Source: Agrostemma githago (Eukaryota > Streptophyta > Magnoliopsida > Caryophyllales > Caryophyllaceae). Taken from it: a stretch of DNA of 64,000 nt. The position numbers and the translations under genes were made by a program. Under the pieces are notes generated by a model. It saw only the letters and a list, made by a program, of their open reading frames with translations, was not told the origin of the DNA and searched no databases. Of the stretch, positions 49,494-61,700 are shown piece by piece. The stretch is taken from contig OY288259.1 in NCBI GenBank assembly GCA_958450325.1, positions 24,236,734 to 24,300,733 on the forward strand. The letters are read 5' to 3'. Every line of letters starts with the position of its first letter. Within the stretch, counting starts at the first letter, position 1.

Positions 49494-52400
49494 ATGTATT
49501 GTAGATTCGAAATGAAGAGAGTAGAACGCAAATGGATGTATGAGCGAACAGATTCTAATAAAAAACTAAGAGTTGAATTTGTAAAGGGTGTCTCTGAATT
49601 CATATCTTACGCTAAGCAACAAAATGAATACCAATCAAACAAAGTAATTAGGTGCCCGTGTTCAAATTGCAACAATAAGGTATATTTAGTTGAACACGAG
49701 GTACCAAAACACCTTGGATTGAGGGGCTTCATGAACGATTATTACGAGTGGGTGTGTCATGGAGAGAAACTCGAGAGCACGGCGGCAAGGAGTTCCTCCG
49801 AAAATCCATATCGAGATATGGTGGAGGACGCCTTACGCGAGAGAGTTAATGAAATTAGAGAGGAAGCTCTCAATGCTGCGGTCGTCGATGAGTCACCAAA
49901 TTCAACAGTGGTCGGATTTTTCGAAATGTTAAAGCGTGCTGAACAACCATTATATAAGGGTTGTAAGCTCTCATTATTGGCTGCTGCCTCAAGGTTACTC
50001 ACTTTAAAATGTGAGTTCAACCTAGCTCATAGATGTGTTGACAGTGTAACATCATATATAACTGATCTATTGCCTCAGGAACATATAAGTCCCAAAGACT
50101 ACTACCAAACCAAAAATGTACTCAAAACTCTTCAATTACCTTTTGAGAAAATTGATGTGTGTCCAAACGGATGTACGATTTTCTGGAGGGACACTGTTCA
50201 TCTGGATAAGTGCATCAAATGTGGTCATAGTAGATATAAAAGTAAGCGAAATGCAAATGGCAAACGTGTCGCGGAAAAAGTGATGACTTATTTTCCAATT
50301 GGACCACGTTTGCAACGTTTGTATGCCACAAAACATATCGCCAATGAAATGAGGTGGCATTCTGAAAATCCTCGTCCCAGTGGAACCTTGTCTCACCCCA
50401 GTGATGGTGAGGCTTGGAAAAACTTTGATCTTCAGCATCCATCTTTCGCATGTGAGCCACGAAACGTCAGACTAGGGCTTTGTACTAACGGTTTCTCTCC
50501 ATTTGGTCAGTTCGGCAAGTCATACTCCTGTTGGCCAGTTATACTTACACCGTACAATTTGCCGCCGGGGTTGTGTATGAAGAGACAATTTATGTTCTTG
50601 ACTTTGCTAGTTCCTGGTCCTAAGAGTCCAAAGCAAAACCTAGATGTGTATTTACAACCCTTAATCCATGAGCTCAAGCAGTTGTGGGAAACAGGGTTGT
50701 ACACATATGATGTTTCTATGAAGAAATTTTTTGATCTAAAAGCCGCACTATTATGGACTATTAATGATTTTCCTTCTTATGGCATGCTGTCTGGGTGGTC
50801 CACCGCGGGTGAACATGCATGTCCATATTGTATGAAAAATGAGTGCAAGTCTTTTTGGCTCCAAGCGTGTAGAAAATGGAGTTGGTTTGATTGTCATAGA
50901 CAGTTCTTACCAACCAATCATGTCTTTCGTAAGGATAAAATACATTTTCGGAAAAGGAGAATAGAGGGACATGTAGCAGCAACGCGATTAACGGGCCAAG
51001 CTGTGTGGCAATGTGTGAAGAATTTACCGAAAGTTGTGGATGCTACCGATCACGATTTGAAAATTTTAAAGGCTAAAAGGATTGGTTGGTGGAAGCAAAG
51101 TATTTTTTTGGGAACTTCCTTATTGGGGAACGTTGCAACTTCGACATAACCTTGACGTAATGCACATTGAGAAAAACTTTTTTGAACAGTTAATTCACAC
51201 TGTGATGGATGTGAAAGGTAAGACAACCTTTAACTCTAATGCACTAAAAGACATTGCGCAAGTATGTTCGGCTCAACGGAAATCCAACTCTTTTGTTTTG
51301 GCTAAAGATCAGAAAAAAGTATTGTGTGACTGGGTAACCAATTTGAAGTTTCCAGACGGATATGCTTCAGATTTGAGTAGATGTGTTGACGCAAATGAGT
51401 TAAAGTTGCACGGGTTAAAAAGCCACGATTGTCACGTGTTCATGAAGAGATTACTACCAGTTGCTCTTCGACACCTTCTCCCAAAGAATGAATGGAATGC
51501 CATCACTGAGATCAGTCAGTTTTTTAGAGATTTGTGTACATCAACTATAAAAATTGAAAAAGTCACAAGCTTGGAGAATAGTATCGTCGAGATCATTTGC
51601 AAATTAGAAAAGATATTTCCACCTTCATTTTTCAATTCAATGGAACATCTACCAATTCACTTGCCATATGAAGTAAGAGTAGGTGGTCCGGTGCAGTATA
51701 GGTGGATGTACCCTTTCGAGAGGTAATTAATTTTAAAAGCACGTCCTTATTCCTTAGAATTATTTTCATATATATATTTACAATTATTTATTTTGTAGGT
51801 TCTTGAATCATTTAAAAAAAAGATTGGTAACAAAGCTCAGGTTGAAGGGTCTATTTGTAATGCATATTTGACCGAAGAAATCACAAACTTCTGTTCTCTT
51901 TACTTTGAAGAACATGTGGACACTAAGGCAAAAGATCTAGACTTTGATATGAACGAACAATGTTCGTATAATAACTTGCCTGTTATTTTCAAAGATCATA
52001 AGGGCGTCACTTCAGGAAAGTGTTTTGAAAGATTTTTGGATGATAAAGAATATGAACGTGCACACATCTATGTTCTGTCAAATTGCGAGATTCTGAAGCC
52101 GTACGAAGTGTAAGTAACAAAATATTCCGACCATATCATAAGTGTGTAAATTGTCAACGTATCACTCTAATCTATTCGAGGGTTAACGTATGTAGGTTAT
52201 TTGAACAATTTATCCGTAGAGAACACCCTCACGTATCTGTCTGTGAGGATATCTGGAAGAATTTTGACAGTGAATTCCCATTGTGGTTGAAAAGTCATGT
52301 AAGTTATCTTCCCTCCCAATAAATTTGAAATATAAAGTAAAGCATTACATTGAATTAATAATTAGTCTAATAAATTAATCGTTTGTATTAGGAATCTCAT

Positions 52401-53171
52401 TTTGAGGAAGACATTTTAATCGCTTTAAGTCGTGGTCCTTCACGAAAAGTAAGAACTTGGAAACGATACTATATCAATGGTTACAAATTTCGCTCATTCA
52501 AAGAAAAGAGCGATCTGGAAAAGTCAACAATCAATAATGGTGTATGTGTGACCTCCACTGAAGGGGCCGACTACTATGGAACCCTCGATGAGGTTGTCGA
52601 GTTGTCGTATTCTGGGACAAGAAGCACTTACAACACTGTGTTGTTCAAATGTGACTGGATAGACAACTCGGAAAGAGGGATAACTGTACATAAAGAGTAT
52701 AAGCTGGTGGACGTCAATCGTAGTAGAAAATTCCAAATGTACGATCCATTTGTGTTGGCATATCAAGTGGAACAAGTGCATTACACTTCTTATCCTTGTA
52801 TCAAAAGGGATAGAGATCAATGGTCTGCGGTTTTCAAAACAAAGGCATGATCGCAAATTGATGCACCGATTGATGATATCGTCTTCCAAGAGTCATCTAC
52901 CACCGATGACACTATCTTGTCAACAATTCCACTTGAAGATAATGACCTTATGGAGGATGAACAAGAAATAGAACCGGTTCTAAATGAGGAGACAGAAGTT
53001 GATGATGAGGAGGATGAGGAGGATGAGGAGGATGAGGAGGAGGTGGTGGAGGTGGCTATGGGGACGAAGGAAGTTACTCAGGATGAAGAAGATGATGATG
53101 AAACAGACTTCATTGATTCACTTTTCAAGGAGGATTTGAACCTTTCTTCAAGCGATGATGATGATGACTAG
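49494..53171 (+). pseudogene. CACTA transposase (TNP2/TNPD-like) with frameshift and nonsense
   Basis: Proposed exons are 49494-51722, 51799-52109, 52196-52298 and 52392-53171, all with GT-AG introns. The N-terminus has a transposase-associated zinc domain (RKWMYERTD, CPCSNCNNK, GFMNDYYEWVCHGE). The TNP2 (Transposase_21) core follows with FPIGPRLQRLY and ILTPYNLPPGLCMK, then DUF4218 (HNLDVMHIEKN) and DUF4216 (GADYYGTLDEVVEL), and an acidic Asp/Glu tail at 52985-53170. A one-base shift in a T7 run near 51101-51110 breaks WWKQSIF from ELPYW. An in-frame TGA at 52848-52850, likely from CGA, ends the DUF4216 part early. The first upstream ATG was taken; 49512 is also possible. Confidence 0.88.
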
Positions 53172-53368
53172 TCTTTTTTACTAAATGTTTGTAGAAATAT
53201 TCGTCGTACCCATGGGGTTTTTTGTTTGTTTATTATGTAAAACTTCTTTTTAGTTACAACTTCTGGATGTTATATGACTTGTTATCAATGAAATTATCAT
53301 TTACAGTTTGTTATATGTTCAAATATAAAATTTCTAACCAATTGAAAGTTTTTGAAATTGTATAAGTT

Positions 53369-54285
53369 ATGCCGAGAAGAGGCAGTTGTAGTTCCTCAAG
53401 CCCTAGGTACGACGAGGATGATGAGATTGAAATCTTACCCGATGCGAAATGTCTCGATCCAGGAGGTCGACAAAACTCTTTGTGGTAAGCTTTTATGTTT
53501 CTTTTTCTTCTTTATATTAGCTACTTGTGAATTGTTAGAGTATATTTACAAACCATTCGAAATTATTATGTTGTAGGTTCCATGATAAGGAGATTTCTGA
53601 TTTGATTACTCCCAATATAGAGTGCAATTACGATGAACATGCTCCGAACTGGTCAGTTGCTTCGGCCCAGTTTAAGAAGAAGTGTTGGGATTGGTTTCGG
53701 GTTAGTATTTTCAATTGTTATCGTGTAAAAGTCTTATCTGTTAGCTAACTAATTTCTAATTTCTAATACTATTTTGAAATCCAGAAAAGAGTCATTTTTG
53801 ATCCTCAACACAGAAGACTGGTATACGAATCTTGGCGATCAATCTTCATGACTCGTCTCAAAGATCGTGTACACCGTGTATCGGGTCAAAGTAAACAACC
53901 CAAATGGATGAGAGGTGATCTCTACACTTTGATAAGAGAGAGACCAAACGATGAGAAATTCAAGTCAAGGTCCCAAACGGCTTCCAAAAACCGTAGATCG
54001 GGAGCGGATGAGAAAGGGAAAGCACCAGCTACTCACTTAATGGGTCGGAGGAATGCCGTTCAAATGATGGACGCAATTGTAAGTGAAAATTAATTTGTAC
54101 AAGTTCATTACTCACCGATTAAAGTGTAAGCTACTCATCGGTTACAAAGATAATTTAGAGGATTATGCATCTTGTCCTTGTAGGAGAAAGAAAAAAATGA
54201 ACCCCCAACGGCCATCGATTTATTCGTAAAATCCAAAAAACATCCAAAAAAAGGTTGGGTGACAAAGAGATCTACGAAAATGATG
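53369..54285 (+). pseudogene. CACTA second gene (TNPA-like, plant transposase_24), 3' end missing
   Basis: Exons 53369-53484, 53577-53700, 53785-54078 and 54184-54285 join in frame with GT-AG introns. The product starts MPRRGSCSSSPRYDEDDEIE, then WSVASAQFKKKCWDWFRKRVIFDP, RSIFMTRLKDRVHRV, KPKWM-like QPKWMRGD, LMGRRNAVQMMDAI and KHPKKGWVTKRS. This matches the N-terminal half of plant Ptta/En-Spm transposases, which bind subterminal repeats. After the donor at 54286 the subterminal repeats begin at once, so the C-terminal exons appear deleted. Confidence 0.75.
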
Positions 54286-54610
54286 GTAAGTGTTAGTTTC
54301 TATGTATTTTGACCATGTTTGACTTCACAGGCAAATTCCGTCGCAAAGTCGTTGCAGATAATAGATAATCAGTCGCAAAACCGTTGCAAATGACATTGAC
54401 CGTGTTTGACTTGCCAAATATGCATTCCGTCTCAATTCCGTCGTAAATTCAACTTTTGCTACGGAATTGCGACGAAGTTACGTTTTTTGCTACCCTTTAC
54501 TGCGACTACATCGTTCCGTCGCAAAATAATCGTAAATCAGGTGTTTGCGACGGATTATGTACCTTTTGCAACGGATTTGGCCGTCGCAACTGCCCTTTTT
54601 TTTTGTAGTG

Positions 54611-55276
54611 TGAAGGATCTAGGAGAGACAGATTATAAATTTGACATCAAGATCTATGGAGATAGATCGAGGATGATGATTGAACTTAGTCAAGAAACTT
54701 ATGATGATAAGATCTTGTTATGTTCATGATGACCCAAATACCAGACAAACTCGGGTGTTTGACACTGGGTTGTCGTGAAGAACACCCTTAAGTACTTGAG
54801 AAGAATTAAGGACGACTTCTGGGTATGCGGTGGAGAATTTGAGTTGGTTGTTACAAGTTACAATGTTGCGAGTTTATGTAGTGACTAAAGATGACTTCCG
54901 CAGTAGTTTGGTTTCATTCTTTCTCTCAATGGGCTCTCGGAGATTTTACCGAAGAAATCGAGTATATAGGAACGACAAAGCAGCAAAGGTAGTTTGCAAG
55001 GTTCGGAACAATGCAAATGTCGAAAATCTATTTGACTAAACCGTTCCCACAACCTAGGTATGAGAGTCATACTAGGTCGATGGGATTTAAGGTAATGGAG
55101 ATTAGCGTTGAAATTGTATTTGGAGAAATACAGTTATTAAAACATGGTTGATGTTTGGAATGTTCATCTATATCATTAATACTTATTTAATCATTGGTTT
55201 AGTATTAAATAAAATGTCCAGAAAGCATGTGAGTTCTCTATAGGATTATCGAAAGTGTTTTGGTAAGTGGAAAACT
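54611..55276 (+). pseudogene. Copia A RT end and RNase H remnant
   Basis: Directly after the CACTA duplication a frame reads KDLGETDYKFDIKIYGDRSRMMIELSQETYDDKIL, the RT segment that follows YVDD in Copia. It is followed at about 54770-54960 by broken frames giving NTLKYLRRIKDDFWVCGGEFEL and DDFRS.F.LSMGS, as in Copia RNase H. Stops and frameshifts separate the pieces. The second solo LTR interrupts the region at 55281. Confidence 0.85.
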
Positions 55277-56936
55277 ATCGGTGTAACACCCGCAAATTTC
55301 CTAACTCTGCTATCTATTTCATTACGATTATATCGTAACTCTGAAATATTTCGTCTAACTACATTTTTCCCATTTCGAATTCTCTTTCATTATCGAGCCT
55401 AAAATATTTTATTTTCGAAAAATGGTTGTTTAATTATTTTACTACGCGATTTCATAAATAATTACGGAGTATTTTCTAACGCATTTTAATCCGATTTCTT
55501 CGTAAACACTTATATTATTTTACAAACCTTCTTTAATCAACACTACATATTATTATTATCCTATTTATTTAAATTCTTATCCTCGTATTTATTTTAATCG
55601 GAAACTTATCACATCGATTTGTTGCTTGTTCTTTCCATCTCAACCATCTTGTTTCCTAGTTGAGTTAAGAGTCCTTGTGACCCGATTATTCCTATCTTTT
55701 AGCCTTCTAATTTCTTTTATATATTCTCTTTCATTCTAGTCTATTTTATTCACAAAGTCTTCTTTTCTCCTCTATTTTAAGTTAAACTTCCTCCTTTTTG
55801 TTCGTCAATCCGATCATAATTCGTCTCTAATTCTTTCCGATCTCGAGGGTAATTTAATTACTCTTATTCGTTCTTCATCTCTTTTTCTGCTTTCTATTCA
55901 CTTAATGTGGTTTTAATACCATATGTTTAATTATTTCGTAGACTATTGTGCTAGATACGACGAAGACGGTTATTTATTTGATTCGGATCTCGGTTAAGGT
56001 AACATTGACACGTTACTCGGTATTATGTGATATTATTGTTGTAGTTGAATGTATAGAAATTAGATTTTTATTAGACAATATATTTATGTCTCGTTTTTAA
56101 TAACAAAAACTTTAAAATCGTAAATTTTCACATGTTTCGTTATTTTAAATCGTTTTTACGAGATTTTTATAATAAATCGTTCTTTTAATTATTAAAAAGT
56201 ATTAAAAGGCCGAGACTAAAACATACCAATAATAATTAATTTCATAATTTTCGTGGTTTTTGATATAAAGGGTCAAATTGAAAGTTTTATTATTTTTAAT
56301 AAAGTTACAGCATGTTTCAGAATCTGATAGTGTTTTTGTGCGAATTAATACTATATTTTAAAGACTTTATTTCCGAAACCTTTGAAATGAGACTACTATT
56401 TATTTTAAGTCTAATTTATGCCTGTTTAAGTTCGTAAATTAATTCCAAGTGATTTGGTCATAATAAATTGTTTATGAACAGGTGTCAAACTAATCCGCGA
56501 TTCTGTTAGTTGTGATAAGATGTAAATTTAAACATGTGTTAAACTTTTTATTTAATATTGGTAATTTATGTACAGAAACTATGAAGAGTCTATTTAAATG
56601 TTTTCAATTGGATTTTCTTTAAAATCAATTTTTAAACGTGTTTTATTAAATAAATACAAACGGGAGTCTAATTCTGACAGTTTTTAAATATACGAATAAA
56701 AACCCATGTTTTATTTGGAATTTCGATTTTCTTTAGAAATACAAGTTGTAACTAAGATTTTAAAGTTTTCAACCCTACTGGTCTTACATTGTTTTGATTT
56801 TTAATGATTTAATTACGAGTTTTACAATAAGACAGTGCAATTCTGGAAAATCTGTCAATTTGTTATTTAAATATTTTTAATTACTTAGACTTCAACCTTT
56901 TTAGAAATAATTATGATTTTGACTTTTAATCATGAA

Positions 56937-56965
56937 CTAGTTATAATGCCCGTGCAATGCACGGG
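56937..56965 (-). mobile_element. Helitron 3' terminus inside the second solo LTR
   Basis: On the minus strand the hairpin CCCGTGCA/TGCACGGG (56949-56965) is followed by CATTATAA, CTAG and T. The element body extends to the right, containing CGACCCGTATAACCCGACC-type words to about 59 kb. Its 5' end could not be fixed. Confidence 0.7.
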
Positions 56966-59700
56966 TGCAACAAAAATGCTACCAAATCATCCATAATAGT
57001 GATAATACTTCATTTTATAATATTGACTGTGACGAATGTTTATGATTATTTCGAATAATTGTAATTTTGGAGTTATTGATAATAACTCGACCCGTGACTC
57101 GTATAACCCGACCCGTATCCTAACTCCACTCGTATAACTTGACCCGTGAGCTGACCCGCTTGACTTGTTTGACTGGTCTAGTGCCTATATTGATTACTTA
57201 CTTACTTGGATAAAAAAAAAACGACGCTCATCAAAGTAGTAGGTCATGTATCTGTGAGCAATATTAATACGTCACAATCACAAATCATCTGTGAACATTT
57301 AGTTTATCTATGTCTTTTACTTTATAAGATTATAATCATTTGACTTTCTCCGTCAAATATTTTGTATGTATGTCATCATCTCGCACTATATTCGACCCTA
57401 CCCGCCCGACCCATTGTTTTTAGGGTCATGAGCCCTTTTTTCTTGAGCCGTGACCCATTTGACCTAAACCAAGCTAAAACATTTAGTCTAAAAGCCTAGT
57501 TCGATTCAATCTATTACTCTGCCTAGATTTTGTTAAAATTCTAATTATAATTTTTTAGTTATTCGATATAACTAATTTTATATATTATTCTTTTTATCTT
57601 TTTTTTTTGAGCGAATATTATTCTTTTTATCTGAATATAACTTTATGTCTAATCTTAACATAAATTATCTAGCAATTTTATTACGTTACTCTCTTGTAAA
57701 GTTGTATATAGGGAGCCTAACAGAAATTGTTACTTGTGACAAACTTGCGACGGGTCAAGTACTATCTATGTGGGGTAGATAAACTAAAGCAAAATACTTA
57801 GTAAATGACACTTTATTTTGTCTTATCTACCCAATGAGTAGTATTTTCCCCGTCGCAAGCTTGCGATTCTGTGACAGATATGGTCGTCACAAGGAACACT
57901 TGTTGGGAGATTAAATTTGTGTTATCGTGTTAAATAGTAACGTTACTATTAGACTCAACAAAACTTGACCTGACTTGTAACACGATCCGCTCAACCCGTT
58001 TATTCATAGGTTAAGAGTCAAGACATCTAAATCTTGATCCGTGACTTGATATTTTAAATTACAAATATAAATTAATATTCAATTTAATACAACATTTTTT
58101 ATCTTTTGATAGTAAATAATTATTAAAATAGTTTTAAAAATTCATTGTAATATAAACATTATAATAAAGGAGTATAAAAATAATATTATAAAAATAAATA
58201 AAAGGTAATATCGAAAATATTACTCCGTTCTACTTAAAGGTAAAAAAAATCTATGTTCGAAACTATTTTTCAGCTGTATTCTAAGCATAATCCGTCTCGT
58301 GACCCGTATAACCCGACCCCTATTTGAACCGACCTGTAGTCTAACCCGACTTTATATCCTATTTGAACCGACATGTAGTCTAACCCGACATATATAAAAT
58401 TATTTAAATAAATTATGTAGTTTAAAAAGGTTTGAGACTACATGTCACTTGAAATATCCTTAGTCTAACCCGACATGTATTCATTTTATTTTTAATTATT
58501 TAATTATTCTATTTAAGTGTTTGCAGTGTTCAAAATTTTTAAATACTTAAATATGATAAATAATTTAAGTTTGTATTTAAGAATTCTAAAACTATTGGAG
58601 ATTATCAACGTCGCTCGAAAAACGTATCGTTTAATTATATTGATAATTGATGGATTGATTGATTGAACATAATTATTTTTTATATATTAATCAATTTATT
58701 TGAATATGATTTTGTTTCTAATTTTAACTTAAATTATCTCGCACTCTTATTAGTATATATATTGTTTGCTTATAAATCAGAAGACTAAAGTTGTACTCTC
58801 TAGTTGATCTGAATGACTTGACTTGACTTGACTTGTATGCCCTACCCATCCAACCTGTTTTTTCGTAGGTCAACACCTATATATCTTGATCCCCGACTTG
58901 ACTGTCATCAAACCCGGTATATTAAGGTCGCGACCCGACCCGACCTGTTCGTTAAAAATTATTTACTCTATATGATTGCAATATTAAATGCAGTGTAGTT
59001 TTATTTTGATGACACCTATAAATGAAGTAATAATTTATTTTTTTATTGTGTGATATCTTTTAAAACATTTATTATTTATAATTATTTCTATATAAATATG
59101 ACAAGTATAGAATATAAATAAAATACTCCAATATTAAATTAAAAAAACTCTTAAATATTTTTTTATTGATATAAAAGGTAAAAAGTTATAAAAAAAATGT
59201 AATAGTTTTTACATAAAATTGTAATTCCTCACACCGTATTTTCGTAAAAATGTAAATCCAATTCTATTAGGATAATTTTATCTTAATAAATATATCTACT
59301 TATATATTAGGATAATAATTTTATGTTAATAATAATTCTCCAAAAATGACGATTATTTGAAATAATCATAACCATTTTACGCGTTCCATGCGGTGTCTAT
59401 TCAAATTTTGTTGTTTTCTGAGGTGGTAATTGACGGTTTATATAATGGTAATTCTTTGACTCTTAGGGGTGTTAAGGATTGTTTTGTCTAATACTAATAC
59501 TAATAGTCAAATGGTATTATTTATTATCTAATACTAAAACAAATAGGAGTATTATCTATCATATCCACTTTTAATATGGATAATATTTAAATTCTTAGTG
59601 TTTCATAAAAGTTGGATTCTCTCGAAAAAAAGCTTCCTTTAATTATATATATTGATTGATTATACATTTATATAATAAATATAATGTTTACGTCTCAAGG
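56966..59700 (-). other. Helitron-type body with GACCCG words, no gene
   Basis: Repeated degenerate words such as CCCGACCCGTAT, AACCCGACATGTA and TGACCCGTTTGAC are spread over 57070-58930. The rest is AT-rich with no open frame. The same word family occurs at about 10.97-11.47 kb and 62.58-63.06 kb. There is no Rep or helicase, so it is non-autonomous. Confidence 0.4.
57716..57912. mobile_element. Foldback MITE-like inverted repeat (~195 bp)
   Basis: CTTGCGACGGG, AAGTACTA and GGGTAGATAA on the left are answered in inverted order by TTATCTACCC, TAGTATTTT and CCCGTCGCAAG on the right. Outer arms continue with TTACTTGTGACAAAC against GTCGTCACAAGGAAC. No coding capacity. Confidence 0.6.
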
Positions 59701-60699
59701 CCAATATTAACTATTTTATTTAACTCCTATTTTAATCGATTTCTATTTATTATAATACCTACTTTTGGAAAGTTATTTTTTTAAGAAAGTTTCTATTTTT
59801 ATAAAGTTTTCTCTTTTGAAAAAGAAACTATATTTTTATTGAATTTCGATAATGGCTTTATTTTGGAGTTACGGAATAAGGAAAGTGTACGGGTAGAGTA
59901 ATACAGTCTAGAGTATACGTTTTGCCATCAGCTATAAGGCTAGTGTATCTGAGCGGGATGCATTGGTTGTTGAACTGGGCATGTTCTTGTCCAGGAGTGT
60001 ATGTTCATTTTGACCTTAAGCTCGTACCTCGCATGTAAGACGCCGTCGGGTTAAACTGGGCACACTTGGTGTTCCAGGAGGGGTGTGCATATTTACTTAA
60101 GCTAGGACCTCGCATTGATAAGTCGCCGTCCTATTATGGTTGAGTAGCCTAGTTAGAGATCGAAGTTTGATTTGTTTGAACTAAGTTCTCGAAGCTAGTT
60201 TTTAGTATTCTCCTAGTGAAAGTCTATTCTGTTGCACTGATTCATATCCATAACGTCGTTATTACTATTGGTTGATATTGACTTGCAGGTTGGCAGTCGT
60301 TTTAAATTATTTTACTATATTGTTTTAAACGTTTTCCATTTTGAACTATTTTGATATAATAGTAATTATGCTTTAATGTCATGTAATATGGCTGGGAGAA
60401 CGTCGTCGTTACTCCCCACTGAATTGTGGCTGTTATGTTTATAACATGACAGGTAATTTGCTGCTGGGTTGGGTGTGAGCTAGCGAGTAGCATGGATCCT
60501 ACTCTACTTTATTTATATTAATTTTTGGATTGTTAAACCCATTTGGAGAATTTTTATTTTTAGCAATTTTGTGAAAAGTGGCATTTGTATTGACTGACCG
60601 TTCTTTTTGTAAAATTTAGAACATTAGTGTGTTTTAATCCCAAGTCTACAGTGTTTCCGCCACTGTATTGCGTTAGAATTTATAGGGGATTACAATCGG

Positions 60700-61302
60700 T
60701 GAACAGAGATCACAACTTATTTGTGTCCCTAATCAGCATCACTAAATTGGACATAAGTTATGCATTGAATGACTAGCACGAGATTGTTGGATAGCGCAAT
60801 TCCATGGGCTATGGGAACATGGAGATGTTCGTTCAATCGAGTGGATATATTGGATATATTGCGACTTGACCAAAGTGGATTCTAAGGTAGAATCAAATCT
60901 ATGTTTAGTGGATTCCTTTAACATGAGTATATCATTGCAACCTTGATACGATTAGTTGTGCATTGACACTGTCAAACGCCACGCCGTAAAAGGAGGTTAT
61001 AAAGACGTTCGTCATGCATACTAAGAATTGAGTGGGAGTTTTGGATGATACAAGATTGGATAAGTCCTCCTATGAGGATTGGTGTCTGAGCCCCTTGATG
61101 AGGGAGAACTGAAAAATGCTTGGCCATGCGAGGAGTGGATTAAGGAGTTAATTCATTCAAGGACAGTTCGAACTCGGAGATCAAAAAAATGAAATTGATA
61201 TGTGACACATCAATCATGAGATGTTTAGATGTGATCGAATTCGACATTAAGCGACTTAAGGAATTTGAAGATTGCCTTATTGTCTTCGGACAAGTGGGAG
61301 AT
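60700..61302 (+). other. Copia A 3' internal region and polypurine tract
   Basis: Sequence between the second solo LTR and the Copia A 3' LTR. It ends with a polypurine tract, ACAAGTGGGAGAT (61290-61302), next to the LTR start at 61303. No intact frame is present. Confidence 0.7.
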
Positions 61303-61594
61303 TGAAGGAATATGTCCTAAGATATTTCCGGCAATTACTAAATATAATATAGGATATTATTATGGAGATAATCGTTATGTATTATAGTAATTCATAATTG
61401 CTTGCTAGAGAATAATTATGATAATTAGTCCAATTCAATTGGGCTGATGACTATGGATATATAATCCTATAAGGTCACCCAATCAGACTTAGTCAGGAAA
61501 CTAAACAGGCTCATTGTGGACTTGTGAGGTATTAGGTTGTGACTACTCATGAGGCCCGGTTAGTCTCTTGGTTTAACCTAAACTCTACTACTAT
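61303..61594 (+). repeat. Copia A 3' LTR, 5' part only
   Basis: Matches 33029-33300 with about six substitutions and one ~31-bp insertion near 61539-61570. It stops at CTCTACTACTAT, where CACTACTACAAATCCC begins. Confidence 0.88.
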
Positions 61595-61700
61595 CACTAC
61601 TACAAATCCCTTGTATTTAAGACGCTTCACTATTGACGCTATAATGGAGCGTCAAACACATAATCCACCTCTCGTCATTTTATGACGCCTTATACTGTCG
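61595..61700. mobile_element. CACTA-type terminus (second element)
   Basis: CACTACTACAAATCCC followed by GACGCTTCACTATTGACGC and GGAGCGTCAAAC has the CACTA start and short GACGC/GCGTC subterminal words. It cuts the Copia A 3' LTR. The opposite end was not found in the window and may lie to the right, so the extent is open. Confidence 0.6.

Larger units (their letters stand above)
46979..54610 (+). mobile_element. CACTA (En/Spm) element, 7.6 kb, inserted in Copia A RT
   Basis: The ends are CACTACAAAAAAAGG and the inverted CCTTTTTTTTTTGTAGTG form, with TGA duplicated at 46976-46978 and 54611-54613. Subterminal regions (46990-47330 and 54330-54600) carry many TTGC(A/T/G)ACGGA words in both orientations, the usual transposase-binding arrangement. 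Two plus-strand genes lie inside: a TNP2/TNPD-like transposase with two lesions and a TNPA-like (plant transposase_24) gene that lacks its 3' part. Copia RT sequence resumes in frame immediately after it, confirming the boundaries. Confidence 0.96.
55282..60694 (+). mobile_element. Second Gypsy-type solo LTR, ATCGG duplication, with Helitron-type insert
   Basis: It starts TGTAACACCCGC and ends GGGGATTACA, flanked by ATCGG at 55277-55281 and 60695-60699. It belongs to the same family as the LTR at 34304-45039, with alignable left and right parts. At 5.4 kb it is about 1.9 kb longer than that LTR without its insert, matching foreign DNA that begins at the Helitron end near 56937. It was inserted in Copia A independently of the first. 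Confidence 0.88.
33029..61594 (+). mobile_element. Old Copia element (copia A) expanded to 28.6 kb by nested insertions
   Basis: The 5' LTR (33029-33647), primer site, pol fragments, polypurine tract and the start of the 3' LTR (61303-61594) occur in order on the plus strand. Between them lie a solo LTR with Copia B inside (34304-45039), a SINE (46344-46461), a CACTA element (46979-54610) and another solo LTR (55282-60694). Remaining own sequence is only about 4 kb of internal DNA, so part of gag-pol is also deleted. Pol frames are full of stops. LTR identity over the shared ~260 bp is about 98%, with one ~31-bp indel. Confidence 0.85.

Noticed and set aside
49757..50982. Minus-strand open frames across the CACTA transposase
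   Set aside because: Antisense shadows of a strongly recognisable plus-strand protein.
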